From: Citrobacter amalonaticus
GTDB taxonomy: Bacteria; Pseudomonadota; Gammaproteobacteria; Enterobacterales; Enterobacteriaceae
NCBI RefSeq assembly: GCF_001559075.2
Contig: NZ_CP014015.2
Coordinates: 2,728,001-2,792,000 of the forward strand
Direction of reading: 5' to 3'
Length of the DNA: 64,000 bases
In this document: one piece after another, positions 55,511 to 64,000 of the stretch
Layout: each line of letters opens with the position of its first letter
How positions within the stretch are numbered: the first letter of the stretch is position 1
Notes under the pieces: model-generated
What the model was told of the DNA's origin: nothing
Seen by the model: the letters and a program-made list of their open reading frames with translations, nothing else
The model's database searches: none
Program-made: the position numbers and the translations under genes

Positions 55511-56515
55511 GTGAAACTGGATGAAATCGCTCGGCTGGCTGGTGTATCGCGAACGACTGCAAGCTACGTAATTAACGGAAAAGCAAAGCAATACCGCGTG
55601 AGCGACAAGACTGTCGAAAAAGTCATGGCGGTGGTGCGTGAGCATAATTACCACCCGAATGCTGTGGCTGCCGGGCTACGTGCTGGACGCACACGTTCTA
55701 TCGGTCTGGTGATCCCGGATCTGGAGAACACGAGCTATACCCGTATTGCGAATTATCTTGAACGCCAGGCGCGCCAGCGTGGTTATCAACTGCTGATTGC
55801 CTGTTCGGAAGATCAGCCTGATAACGAAATGCGCTGCATTGAACATCTCTTACAGCGCCAGGTTGATGCGATCATTGTCTCCACATCGTTGCCGCCGGAA
55901 CACCCGTTCTATCAACGCTGGGCCAATGATACTTTCCCAATTGTGGCGCTGGATCGTGCATTAGATCGTGAACATTTTACCAGCGTCGTGGGCGCCGATC
56001 AGGACGATGCCGAAATGCTGGCCGGAGAGTTGCGTAAGTTCCCGGCTGACACTGTGCTTTATCTGGGCGCGCTGCCGGAGTTGTCCGTCAGCTTCCTGCG
56101 CGAGCAGGGTTTCCGTGCCGCCTGGAAAGACGATCCGCGTGAAGTGAATTTTCTGTATGCTAACAGCTATGAGCGTGACGCGGCGGCACAGCTATTTGAA
56201 AAATGGCTGGAGACGCATCCGATGCCACAGGCGCTGTTTACCACCTCATTCGCCCTGTTGCAGGGGGTGATGGATGTGACGCTGCGCCGTGATGGTAAGC
56301 TACCTTCCGATCTGGCGATTGCGACCTTTGGCGACAACGAACTGCTGGATTTCTTGCAGTGCCCGGTTCTGGCCGTGGCGCAGCGCCATCGTGATGTTGC
56401 AGAGCGCGTGCTGGAAATTGTCCTGGCGAGTCTGGATGAGCCGCGTAAACCAAAACCCGGTTTAACGCGCATTAAACGAAACCTCTACCGTCGGGGCGTA
56501 TTAAGCCGCAGCTAG
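55511..56515 (+). CDS. cra: Catabolite repressor/activator Cra (FruR)
   Basis: LacI-family global regulator of carbon flow that leaves DNA when bound by fructose 1-phosphate. The 334-residue product equals E. coli Cra and is nearly identical to it. It has the N-terminal helix-turn-helix and hinge (LDEIARLAGVSRTTASYVINGKAKQYRVSDKTVEKVMAVVREHNYHPNAVAAGLRAGRT) and a sugar-phosphate-binding core. The start is GTG at 55511 with AAGGGG upstream. The frame is open 16 codons further upstream; that extension is rejected. Confidence 0.97.
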   Translation: MKLDEIARLAGVSRTTASYVINGKAKQYRVSDKTVEKVMAVVREHNYHPNAVAAGLRAGRTRSIGLVIPDLENTSYTRIANYLERQARQRGYQLLIACSEDQPDNEMRCIEHLLQRQVDAIIVSTSLPPEHPFYQRWANDTFPIVALDRALDREHFTSVVGADQDDAEMLAGELRKFPADTVLYLGALPELSVSFLREQGFRAAWKDDPREVNFLYANSYERDAAAQLFEKWLETHPMPQALFTTSFALLQGVMDVTLRRDGKLPSDLAIATFGDNELLDFLQCPVLAVAQRHRDVAERVLEIVLASLDEPRKPKPGLTRIKRNLYRRGVLSRS

Positions 56516-56529
56516 TCAATTTCTGAATT

Positions 56530-56559
56530 TTGCGCCAGAAGACAATTTTTCTGGCGCAA
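56530..56559 (+). other. Hairpin after cra
   Basis: TTGCGCCAGAA and TTTCTGGCGCAA arms with a seven-base loop, 14 bases after cra. It is the likely 3' end of the cra transcript but lacks a T-run. Confidence 0.6.
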
Positions 56560-57045
56560 CTTAACGATCTTCTCTCCACAATACCCTCACCATAATTAAG
56601 ATTATTCCTTAAAGTTTTCTCAACTTTACCGAAATAATCCGTATTTAAACGAAACAGAGCCGATTTCAGGTTATTGAGACGTAACGGCAGGTTAGAGTTG
56701 TATTATTTTGTTACATGCTTGTCGTGAATTGCCGAATTAACAAACACTTTTTGTCGCCGCAGCGCGAATGTCTCGGCGGGCTTGTCGGTGTGCGGTGTTA
56801 GCAGCCATAAACAGGGACTGTATTCATGATGCAATATGTCCTAAAATGCCGCTCGCGTCGCAAACTGACACTTTATATTCCCTTCTGAGAATAATTGTTC
56901 GTTTTAAAACGGTGATGAGTTTTGGGATTTTTTTCTTACAAATATTCATGACGTTAATTTGCTTCGTTCGTTGGACGGAATTTAATCAACGCTGATATTA
57001 GCCGTAAACATTGGGTTTTTTACTCAGGTAAGCGTTGTGACTCGC
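56560..57045. other. Non-coding gap between cra and the mra promoter
   Basis: About 490 bases, AT-rich in parts, with no ORF I can support: the longest frame (56768-56995) lacks a ribosome binding site and resembles no family I know. No tRNA or clear small RNA was recognised. A similar-sized gap exists in E. coli. Confidence 0.6.
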
Positions 57046-57075
57046 TTGACAAGCTTTTCCTCCGCTCCGTAAACT
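57046..57075 (+). promoter_or_regulatory. mra (dcw cluster) promoter
   Basis: Consensus -35 TTGACA (57046-57051), 18-base spacer and -10 TAAACT (57070-57075), matching the known Pmra that drives the division and cell wall cluster. Confidence 0.85.
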
Positions 57076-57083
57076 CCTTTGAG

Positions 57084-57108
57084 TGGGAATTTGTGGGGCA
57101 AAGTGGTA
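57084..57108 (+). promoter_or_regulatory. MraZ operator repeats
   Basis: Three direct repeats at exact 10-base spacing just downstream of Pmra: TGGGA (57084), TGGGG (57094) and TGGTA (57104). MraZ binds TGGGN repeats in its own leader; the third repeat here deviates at the fourth base. Confidence 0.8.
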
Positions 57109-57126
57109 ATGAGGGGGGAGACTGGC

Positions 57127-57585
57127 ATGTTCCGGGGAGCAACGTTAGTCAATCTCGACAGTAAAGGGCGCTTATCTGTGCCTACCCGTTACCGGGATCA
57201 ACTGATCGAGAGCGCTACCGGTCAAATGGTTTGTACCATTGACATCCATCACCCGTGCCTGCTGCTTTACCCCCTGCCTGAATGGGAAATTATCGAGCAA
57301 AAATTATCGCGTCTGTCGAGCATGAACCCGGTAGAGCGCCGCGTGCAGCGTTTACTGTTGGGGCATGCCAGCGAATGTCAGATGGACAGCGCCGGGCGAT
57401 TACTGGTGGCGCCTGTCCTGCGGCAACATGCCGGGCTGACAAAAGAAGTGATGCTGGTTGGACAGTTCAACAAATTTGAACTGTGGGATGAAACGACCTG
57501 GTATCAACAGGTCAAGGAAGATATCGACGCTGAGCAGAGTGCGACCGGGACGTTGTCGGAGCGCCTGCAGGACTTGTCTCTATAA
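57127..57585 (+). CDS. mraZ: Transcriptional regulator MraZ
   Basis: AbrB-fold DNA-binding protein that represses the dcw operon, its own gene included. The 152-residue product equals E. coli MraZ; it has two SpoVT/AbrB domains, each with a DxKGR-type motif (NLDSKGRLSVPTRYR near residue 10 and QMDSAGRLLVAPVLR near residue 85). The ATG at 57127 has GGGGGGAG upstream; an in-frame extension to 57079 runs through the operator and is rejected. Confidence 0.96.
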   Translation: MFRGATLVNLDSKGRLSVPTRYRDQLIESATGQMVCTIDIHHPCLLLYPLPEWEIIEQKLSRLSSMNPVERRVQRLLLGHASECQMDSAGRLLVAPVLRQHAGLTKEVMLVGQFNKFELWDETTWYQQVKEDIDAEQSATGTLSERLQDLSL

Positions 57586-57586
57586 G

Positions 57587-58528
57587 ATGATGGAAAATTT
57601 TAAACACACCACGGTGCTGCTGGACGAGGCCGTAAACGGTCTGAATATTCGCCCTGATGGCATCTACATTGATGGAACATTTGGTCGCGGTGGTCACTCG
57701 CGTCTCATTCTCTCGCAGCTTGGCGAAGAGGGACGTCTGCTGGCAATCGATCGCGATCCGCAGGCGATCGCCGTCGCCCAGACCATCAATGATCCTCGCT
57801 TCTCCATCATTCATGGACCTTTCTCCGCGCTGGCTGACTATGTTGGCGAGCGCGAACTGACCGGCAAGATCGACGGGATTCTTCTCGATCTTGGCGTCTC
57901 TTCACCGCAGCTTGACGACGCTGAGCGCGGTTTCTCTTTCATGCGTGACGGCCCGCTGGATATGCGCATGGATCCCACTCGCGGCCAGTCGGCTGCCGAA
58001 TGGCTGCAAATCGCAGAAGAAGCCGATATCGCCTGGGTGCTGAAGACCTTTGGCGAAGAGCGTTTTGCCAAACGTATTGCCCGCGCCATCGTTGAGCGCA
58101 ACCGCGAACAGCCCATGACCCGCACCAAAGAACTGGCGGAAGTGGTCGCGGCGGCAACGCCGGTGAAGGACAAATTCAAACATCCCGCGACCCGTACCTT
58201 CCAGGCGGTGCGCATCTGGGTGAACAGTGAACTGGAGGAGATAGAGCAGGCGCTAAAAAGCTCGCTCAGCGTGCTGGCCCCGGGTGGGCGGCTTTCTGTC
58301 ATCAGTTTCCACTCGCTGGAAGACCGCATTGTGAAACGCTTTATGCGTGAGCAAAGCCGCGGTCCGCAGGTTCCGGCCGGATTACCGATGACGGAAGAGC
58401 AGCTCAAAAAACTGGGCGGTCGTGAGCTAAGAGCATTAGGCAAGTTGATGCCGGGTGAAGAAGAGGTTGCAGAGAATCCTCGTGCCCGTAGTTCAGTTCT
58501 GCGTATTGCAGAGAGGACGAACGCATGA
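57587..58528 (+). CDS. rsmH: 16S rRNA (cytosine-1402-N4)-methyltransferase
   Basis: SAM-dependent methylation of C1402 in the ribosomal P site. The 313-residue protein equals E. coli RsmH (MraW). Motif I is YIDGTFGRGGHSRLIL (near residue 30), the catalytic-region motif is GILLDLGVSSPQLDDAERGFSF (near 103-125), and SVISFHSLEDRIVKRF lies near 240. It starts one base after the mraZ stop codon, and its stop overlaps the ftsL start by four bases. Confidence 0.97.
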   Translation: MMENFKHTTVLLDEAVNGLNIRPDGIYIDGTFGRGGHSRLILSQLGEEGRLLAIDRDPQAIAVAQTINDPRFSIIHGPFSALADYVGERELTGKIDGILLDLGVSSPQLDDAERGFSFMRDGPLDMRMDPTRGQSAAEWLQIAEEADIAWVLKTFGEERFAKRIARAIVERNREQPMTRTKELAEVVAAATPVKDKFKHPATRTFQAVRIWVNSELEEIEQALKSSLSVLAPGGRLSVISFHSLEDRIVKRFMREQSRGPQVPAGLPMTEEQLKKLGGRELRALGKLMPGEEEVAENPRARSSVLRIAERTNA

Positions 58529-58890
58529 TCAGCAGAGTGACAGAGGCCCTCAGCAAAGTTAAGGGATCGATTGGAAGCAACGAGCGCCATGCTTTGCCTG
58601 GCGTGATCGGTGACGATCTTTTGCGATTTGGGAAGCTGCCACTCTGCCTGTTCATTTGCATCATTGTGACGGCGGTGACGGTGGTCACGACCGCACACCA
58701 CACACGATTACTGACTGCGCAACGTGAACAACTGGTTCTGGAGCGCGATGCGCTGGATATCGAGTGGCGCAACCTGATCCTTGAGGAGAATGCCCTCGGC
58801 GATCATAGCCGGGTGGAACGGATCGCAACGGAGAAGCTGCAAATGCAGCATGTTGATCCCTCACAAGAAAATATCGTAGTGCAAAAATAA
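58525..58890 (+). CDS. ftsL: Cell division protein FtsL
   Basis: Bitopic inner-membrane protein that forms the FtsQLB complex and helps activate FtsWI septal synthesis. The 121-residue protein equals E. coli FtsL: a cytoplasmic N-terminus of about 37 residues, one membrane segment (LCLFICIIVTAVTVVTTAHH) and a periplasmic coiled coil with heptad leucines (LLTAQREQLVLERDALDIEWRNLILEENAL). The frame starts in the ATGA overlap with rsmH. Confidence 0.97.
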   Translation: MISRVTEALSKVKGSIGSNERHALPGVIGDDLLRFGKLPLCLFICIIVTAVTVVTTAHHTRLLTAQREQLVLERDALDIEWRNLILEENALGDHSRVERIATEKLQMQHVDPSQENIVVQK

Positions 58891-58905
58891 GGAAAAACGC
58901 GACGC

Positions 58906-60672
58906 ATGAAAGCAGCGGCAAAAACGCTAAAACCAAAACGTCAGGAAGAACAGGCCAACTTTATCAGTTGGCGTTTTGCGTTGCTGTGCGGCTGCATTTT
59001 ACTGGCGCTGGGTTTCCTGCTGGGCCGTGTCGCCTGGCTGCAGATTATCGCGCCGGACATGCTGGTCCGTCAGGGTGACATGCGTTCGCTGCGCGTACAG
59101 GAAGTGGCAACGTCGCGCGGTATGATCACCGACCGTTCGGGCCGTCCGCTGGCCGTCAGCGTGCCAGTGAAAGCTATCTGGGCCGATCCGAAAGAGGTGC
59201 ATGAAGCCGGGGGTATTACCGTTGGCGACCGCTGGCGAGCGCTCTCCACCGCTCTGAATATCCCCCTCGATCAACTGTCTGCCCGGATCAATGCTAACCC
59301 AAAAGGGCGTTTTATCTATCTGGCGCGTCAGTTAAACCCGGATATGGCGGATTACATCAAAAAGCTGAAGCTGCCGGGCATTTATCTGCGCGAAGAGTCC
59401 CGTCGTTACTATCCTTCCGGCGAAGTGACCGCTCACCTCATTGGTTTCACCAACGTGGATAGCCAGGGGATTGAAGGCGTTGAGAAGAGTTTTGACAAAT
59501 GGCTCACCGGTCAACCGGGCGAGCGTATTGTGCGTAAAGACCGCTACGGTCGCGTCATTGAAGATATCTCTTCTACCGACAGCCAGGCAGCGCATAACCT
59601 CGCGCTGAGCATTGACGAACGCCTGCAGGCGTTGGTGTATCGCGAACTGAACAATGCGGTGGCGTTTAACAAGGCGGAATCCGGGAGCGCGGTGCTGGTT
59701 GATGTGAGCACCGGTGAAGTGCTGGCAATGGCGAACAGCCCGTCCTACAACCCGAACAACCTGAGCGGCACGCCAAAAGACGCGATGCGTAACCGTACCA
59801 TTACCGACGTTTTCGAGCCGGGTTCTACCGTCAAACCGATGGTGGTGATGACCGCGCTCCAGCGTGGTGTGGTGCGGGAAAACAGCGTGCTCAATACCGT
59901 GCCCTACCGAATTAACGGCCACGAAATCAAAGACGTGGCGCGCTACAGCGAATTGACCCTGACCGGGGTTTTACAGAAGTCGAGTAACGTCGGTGTTTCT
60001 AAGCTGGCGTTAGCGATGCCGTCCTCAGCGTTAGTAGATACTTACTCACGTTTTGGGCTAGGAAAGGCGACCAATTTGGGGTTGGTCGGAGAACGCAGTG
60101 GCTTATATCCTCAAAAACAACGGTGGTCTGACATAGAGAGGGCCACCTTCTCTTTCGGCTACGGGCTAATGGTAACCCCGTTACAGTTAGCGCGAGTCTA
60201 CGCAACGATTGGCAGCTATGGCGTTTATCGTCCGCTGTCGATTACCAAAGTTGACCCCCCGGTTCCCGGCGAGCGCATTTTCCCGGAATCGACCGTACGT
60301 ACCGTTGTGCACATGATGGAAAGCGTGGCGCTGCCTGGCGGCGGCGGGGTGAAGGCGGCGATTAAAGGTTATCGTATCGCCATTAAAACCGGTACCGCGA
60401 AGAAAGTCGGTCCGGATGGCCGCTATATCAACAAATACATTGCTTATACCGCAGGCGTTGCGCCTGCGAGTCAGCCGCGCTTCGCGCTGGTTGTTGTTAT
60501 CAACGATCCGCAGGCGGGTAAATACTACGGCGGCGCCGTTTCCGCGCCGGTATTCGGTGCCATCATGGGCGGCGTTCTGCGCACCATGAACATCGAACCG
60601 GATGCGCTGGCAACGGGCGAAAAAAGTGAATTCGTAATTAATCAAGGCGAGGGAACAGGTGGCAGATCGTAA
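58906..60672 (+). CDS. ftsI: Septal peptidoglycan transpeptidase PBP3
   Basis: Essential class B penicillin-binding protein for septum cross-linking. The 588-residue length equals E. coli FtsI. It has a short cytoplasmic tail, one membrane anchor (residues about 22-44), a pedestal domain and a transpeptidase domain with active-site serine 307 in FEPGSTVK, the SSN motif near 359 and KTGTA near 494. There is no four-residue insertion after about residue 333 of the kind found in aztreonam-tolerant PBP3 variants. It overlaps murE by 14 bases. Confidence 0.97.
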   Translation: MKAAAKTLKPKRQEEQANFISWRFALLCGCILLALGFLLGRVAWLQIIAPDMLVRQGDMRSLRVQEVATSRGMITDRSGRPLAVSVPVKAIWADPKEVHEAGGITVGDRWRALSTALNIPLDQLSARINANPKGRFIYLARQLNPDMADYIKKLKLPGIYLREESRRYYPSGEVTAHLIGFTNVDSQGIEGVEKSFDKWLTGQPGERIVRKDRYGRVIEDISSTDSQAAHNLALSIDERLQALVYRELNNAVAFNKAESGSAVLVDVSTGEVLAMANSPSYNPNNLSGTPKDAMRNRTITDVFEPGSTVKPMVVMTALQRGVVRENSVLNTVPYRINGHEIKDVARYSELTLTGVLQKSSNVGVSKLALAMPSSALVDTYSRFGLGKATNLGLVGERSGLYPQKQRWSDIERATFSFGYGLMVTPLQLARVYATIGSYGVYRPLSITKVDPPVPGERIFPESTVRTVVHMMESVALPGGGGVKAAIKGYRIAIKTGTAKKVGPDGRYINKYIAYTAGVAPASQPRFALVVVINDPQAGKYYGGAVSAPVFGAIMGGVLRTMNIEPDALATGEKSEFVINQGEGTGGRS

Positions 60673-62146
60673 TTTGCGCGACCTTCTTGCTCCGTGGGTA
60701 TCAGGTTTACCTGCGCGAGAACTGCGAGAGATGACACTCGACAGCCGTGTGGCTGCGTCGGGCGATCTCTTTGTGGCAGTGGTGGGTCATCAGGCGGACG
60801 GGCGTCGATATATCCCGCAGGCGATAGCGCAAGGTGTGGCTGCCATTATTGCAGAGGCGAAAGACGAGGCAATCGACGGCGAAGTGCGTGAAATGCACGG
60901 CGTACCGGTTATCTATCTCAGCCAGCTTAACGAGCGTTTATCTGCGCTGGCGGGCCGCTTTTATCACGAGCCATCTGAAAACATGCGTCTGGTCGGCGTC
61001 ACCGGCACGAACGGTAAAACCACCACGACCCAACTGCTGGCGCAGTGGAGCCAACTGCTCGGCGAAACCAGCGCAGTGATGGGCACGGTCGGTAACGGCC
61101 TGCTCGGTAAAGTGATCCCAACGGAAAATACCACCGGCTCGGCGGTAGACGTTCAGCAAGTGCTGGCGGGACTGGTTGATCAGGGCGCGACCTTATGCGC
61201 GATGGAAGTCTCTTCCCACGGTCTGGTGCAGCATCGCGTCGCCGCGCTGAAATTTGCCGCTTCGGTGTTTACCAATTTAAGCCGTGACCATCTGGATTAT
61301 CACGGTGACATGGAGCATTACGAAGCCGCGAAATGGCTGCTTTTCTCTACGCACCATTGTGGACAGGCGATTATCAACGCGGATGATGAAGTCGGTCGCC
61401 GTTGGCTGGCGAATCTGCCGGATGCCGTGGCCGTCTCCATGGAAGATCATATCAACCCTAACTGTCATGGTCGTTGGCTGAAGGCCGTTGAGGTGAATTA
61501 TCACGACAGCGGCGCGACCATCCGCTTTGCCTCAAGCTGGGGCGAGGGTGAGATTGAAAGTCGTCTGATGGGCGCGTTTAACGTCAGCAATCTGCTGCTG
61601 GCGCTGGCCACGCTGCTGGCGCTGGGCTATCCACTGGCTGACTTACTGAAAACCGCCGCGCGTCTGCAACCGGTTTGCGGGCGTATGGAAGTCTTTAGCG
61701 CGCCGGGTAAAACCACCGTAGTCGTCGATTATGCCCATACCCCTGATGCGCTGGAAAAAGCGCTGCAGGCGGCGCGTCTGCACTGCACCGGGCAACTCTG
61801 GTGCGTCTTTGGCTGCGGCGGCGATCGTGACAAAGGAAAGCGCCCGCTGATGGGGGCGATTGCCGAAGAGTTCGCCGATGTTGTGGTCGTAACGGACGAC
61901 AACCCGCGTACTGAAGAGCCGCGCGCCATTATCGACGACATTCTGGCAGGCATGCTGGATGCCGGTCGGGCAAAAGTGATGGAAGGCCGCGCCGAAGCGG
62001 TGACCAATGCCATTATGCAGGCGAAAGATAACGATGTAGTGCTGGTGGCGGGTAAAGGCCACGAGGATTACCAGATTGTCGGTACGCAGCGTCTCGACTA
62101 TTCCGACCGCGTAACCGCGGCGCGCCTGCTGGGGGTGATCGCATGA
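60659..62146 (+). CDS. murE: UDP-MurNAc-tripeptide ligase (meso-diaminopimelate-adding)
   Basis: Adds meso-diaminopimelate to UDP-MurNAc-L-Ala-D-Glu. The 495-residue protein equals E. coli MurE; the start is GTG at 60659 inside ftsI. The ATP site is GVTGTNGKTTTTQLLAQW (near residue 115), the central domain has DYAHTPDALEKAL, and the diaminopimelate-recognition motif DNPR (near 414) is present, which distinguishes it from lysine-adding MurE. It overlaps murF by four bases. Confidence 0.97.
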   Translation: MADRNLRDLLAPWVSGLPARELREMTLDSRVAASGDLFVAVVGHQADGRRYIPQAIAQGVAAIIAEAKDEAIDGEVREMHGVPVIYLSQLNERLSALAGRFYHEPSENMRLVGVTGTNGKTTTTQLLAQWSQLLGETSAVMGTVGNGLLGKVIPTENTTGSAVDVQQVLAGLVDQGATLCAMEVSSHGLVQHRVAALKFAASVFTNLSRDHLDYHGDMEHYEAAKWLLFSTHHCGQAIINADDEVGRRWLANLPDAVAVSMEDHINPNCHGRWLKAVEVNYHDSGATIRFASSWGEGEIESRLMGAFNVSNLLLALATLLALGYPLADLLKTAARLQPVCGRMEVFSAPGKTTVVVDYAHTPDALEKALQAARLHCTGQLWCVFGCGGDRDKGKRPLMGAIAEEFADVVVVTDDNPRTEEPRAIIDDILAGMLDAGRAKVMEGRAEAVTNAIMQAKDNDVVLVAGKGHEDYQIVGTQRLDYSDRVTAARLLGVIA

Positions 62147-63501
62147 TTCGCGTAACGCTCAGCCAGCTCGCCGGTATTCTCGGCGGCGAACTGAAAGGGA
62201 ACGATCTGTCCCTCGATGCCGTCACCACCGATACGCGTAAGCTGACGCCGGGCTGCCTGTTTGTGGCGCTCAAAGGCGAACGTTTTGATGCTCACGATTT
62301 TGCCGAACAGGCAAAAGAAGGCGGGGCAGGCGCGCTGTTGGTCAGCCGTCCGCTGGCAGTTGATTTGCCGCAGGTGATTGTGCAAGACACCCGTCTGGCC
62401 TTCGGCGAACTGGCTGCGTGGGTTCGCGCGCAGGTTCCGGCGCGCGTGGTGGCATTAACCGGTTCGTCCGGTAAAACCTCTGTGAAAGAGATGGCGGCGG
62501 CGATGCTAAGCCAGTGTGGTAACACGCTCTATACCGCAGGCAATCTTAACAACGATATCGGTGTACCGATGACGCTGCTGCGCTTAACCGCGGATGTTGA
62601 CTACGCGGTGATTGAATTAGGCGCTAACCACCAGGGCGAAATCGCCTGGACCGTCGGCCTGACGCGCCCGGAAGCGGCACTGGTCAACAACCTGGCGGCG
62701 GCGCATCTGGAAGGCTTCGGCTCGCTGGCGGGAGTGGCGAAAGCGAAAGGCGAAATCTTTACCGGTCTGCCTGAAAACGGCATTGCCATTATGAATGCCG
62801 ATAACAATGACTGGCTGAACTGGCAAAACATCATCGGCGATCGAAAAGTCTGGCGCTTTTCACCGAATGCCGCCAACAGCGATTTCACCGCCACCAATGT
62901 GCATGTGACGTCACATGGCACCGAATTTTTACTGCAAACGCCTGGCGGAAGCATTGATGTACTGCTGCCGTTGCCCGGGCGTCACAATATCGCCAATGCA
63001 CTGGCGGCGGCGGCGCTGTCGATGGCTGTTGGCGCGACGCTGGAGGCGATCAAAACCGGTCTGGCGAATTTAAAAGCGGTACCGGGGCGTCTGTTCCCTG
63101 TCCAGTTAGCGGAAAACCAACTGCTGCTCGATGATTCGTATAACGCTAACGTCGGGTCAATGACCGCCGCGGTACAGGTACTGTCCGAAATGCCGGGTTA
63201 CCGTGTGCTGGTTGTCGGCGATATGGCCGAGCTGGGCGCAGAAAGCGAAGCCTGCCACGTGCAGGTCGGTGAGGCGGCGAAAGCGGCAGGCATCGACTGC
63301 GTATTGAGTTCAGGGAAACTGAGCAAGGCTATCAGCGATACCAGTGGCGTCGGCGAACATTTTGCGGATAAACCCGCGCTGATCGCGCGTCTGCAGGCGC
63401 TGATTGCAGAGCAACAGATTATTACCATTTTGGTGAAGGGTTCACGTAGTGCCGCCATGGAAGAGGTCGTACGCGCATTACAGGAGAAAGGATCATGCTA
63501 G
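62143..63501 (+). CDS. murF: UDP-MurNAc-pentapeptide synthetase
   Basis: Adds D-Ala-D-Ala to UDP-MurNAc-tripeptide, the last cytoplasmic step before MraY. The 452-residue protein equals E. coli MurF. The P-loop ALTGSSGKTSVKEM lies near residue 105, the adenine-contact segment is ELGANHQGEIAWTV, and the central-to-C-terminal junction carries DDSYNANVGSMTAAVQVL. It begins in the murE stop (ATGA) and overlaps mraY by seven bases. Confidence 0.97.
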   Translation: MIRVTLSQLAGILGGELKGNDLSLDAVTTDTRKLTPGCLFVALKGERFDAHDFAEQAKEGGAGALLVSRPLAVDLPQVIVQDTRLAFGELAAWVRAQVPARVVALTGSSGKTSVKEMAAAMLSQCGNTLYTAGNLNNDIGVPMTLLRLTADVDYAVIELGANHQGEIAWTVGLTRPEAALVNNLAAAHLEGFGSLAGVAKAKGEIFTGLPENGIAIMNADNNDWLNWQNIIGDRKVWRFSPNAANSDFTATNVHVTSHGTEFLLQTPGGSIDVLLPLPGRHNIANALAAAALSMAVGATLEAIKTGLANLKAVPGRLFPVQLAENQLLLDDSYNANVGSMTAAVQVLSEMPGYRVLVVGDMAELGAESEACHVQVGEAAKAAGIDCVLSSGKLSKAISDTSGVGEHFADKPALIARLQALIAEQQIITILVKGSRSAAMEEVVRALQEKGSC

Positions 63502-64000
63502 TTTGGCTGGCCGAACATTTGGTCAAATATTATTCCGGCTTTAACGTCTTTTCCTATCTGACGTTTCGCGCCATTGTCAGCCTGCTGACCGCGCTGTTCA
63601 TCTCATTGTGGATGGGCCCGCGCATGATCGCCCGTCTGCAAAAACTCTCTTTCGGCCAGGTCGTACGTAACGATGGTCCGGAGTCCCACTTCAGCAAGCG
63701 CGGCACGCCGACGATGGGCGGGATCATGATCCTGACGGCGATCGTTATTTCCGTTCTGCTGTGGGCCTATCCGTCAAACCCGTACGTCTGGTGCGTGTTG
63801 GTGGTGCTGATTGGTTACGGCATTATCGGCTTCGTCGATGACTACCGCAAAGTGGTCCGCAAAGACACCAAAGGCCTGATTGCGCGCTGGAAATACTTCT
63901 GGATGTCAGTCATTGCGCTGGGCGTTGCTTTCGCACTGTACCTCGCCGGGAAAGACACGCCGGCGACAGAGCTGGTGGTGCCGTTCTTCAAAGACGTCAT
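63495..64000 (+). CDS. mraY: Phospho-MurNAc-pentapeptide translocase, 5' part
   Basis: First membrane step of peptidoglycan synthesis, forming lipid I on undecaprenyl phosphate. The first 168 residues are present before the right edge; the E. coli protein has 360. The N-terminus MLVWLAEHLVKYY, the conserved loop KRGTPTMGGIMIL and the catalytic aspartate pair GFVDDYRKV (near residue 115) identify it. Ribosome binding site GAGAAAGGATC lies within the murF end. Confidence 0.97.
   Translation, partial: MLVWLAEHLVKYYSGFNVFSYLTFRAIVSLLTALFISLWMGPRMIARLQKLSFGQVVRNDGPESHFSKRGTPTMGGIMILTAIVISVLLWAYPSNPYVWCVLVVLIGYGIIGFVDDYRKVVRKDTKGLIARWKYFWMSVIALGVAFALYLAGKDTPATELVVPFFKDV

Noticed and set aside
56768..56995. 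75-codon frame between cra and mraZ
   Set aside because: No ribosome binding site, no family resemblance and composition unlike neighbouring genes.

Overview
The window is a 64 kb stretch of enterobacterial chromosome. Gene content and order follow the first 2 minutes of the Escherichia coli map (carB, cai, fix, kefFC, folA, surA-lptD, rapA, polB, ara, thi, sgr, leu, ilvIH, cra, mra/dcw). Protein lengths match the E. coli counterparts, but many residues differ, and there is an extra YgdI/YgdR-type lipoprotein gene between yaaU and kefF. This points to a close relative of E. coli such as Citrobacter or Salmonella. I favour Citrobacter, but the species is an inference. BIME/REP palindromes of the GCCGGATGGCG type and two ERIC elements support Enterobacteriaceae. 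I see no prophage, insertion sequence, CRISPR array, tRNA or rRNA.

Layout. 1-2486 is the 3' part of carB. 2737-14193 is the carnitine system: the activator gene caiF, the caiTABCDE operon on the minus strand, and the divergent fixABCX electron-transfer operon on the plus strand. The cai/fix intergenic region has two perfect palindromes and a third half-site that look like CaiF operators. 14334-18490 holds the MFS transporter yaaU, the extra lipoprotein gene and the glutathione-gated K+ efflux pair kefF-kefC. folA follows at 18689. 19265-26017 is the minus-strand cluster lptD-surA-pdxA-rsmA-apaG-apaH, then djlA, rluA, rapA and polB (with a LexA-like box).

33400-38633 is the arabinose regulon (araBAD, araC) with recognisable araI1-I2, CRP and araO2 sites, followed by the DedA protein gene yabI. 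39551-43043 is thiBPQ under a TPP riboswitch. 43080-46239 is sgrR, the dual-function RNA SgrS with its SgrT peptide, and setA. 46329-51186 is leuLABCD with its attenuator. After an AT-rich gap come leuO, ilvIH and cra. From 57046 the division and cell wall (mra) cluster runs mraZ-rsmH-ftsL-ftsI-murE-murF-mraY and leaves the window inside mraY.

Most genes are ordinary core genes. The most unusual structure is the TPP riboswitch upstream of thiB. Its variable P3 arm is occupied by a complete 118-base ERIC palindrome, so a mobile-type repeat is built into a regulatory RNA while all conserved aptamer segments remain. Other points worth checking are a hairpin covering the kefF ribosome binding site, a 9-base inverted repeat between lptD and djlA, a decayed LexA half-site at polB, a decayed third MraZ repeat, and an apparently frameshifted fruL-like leader before cra.
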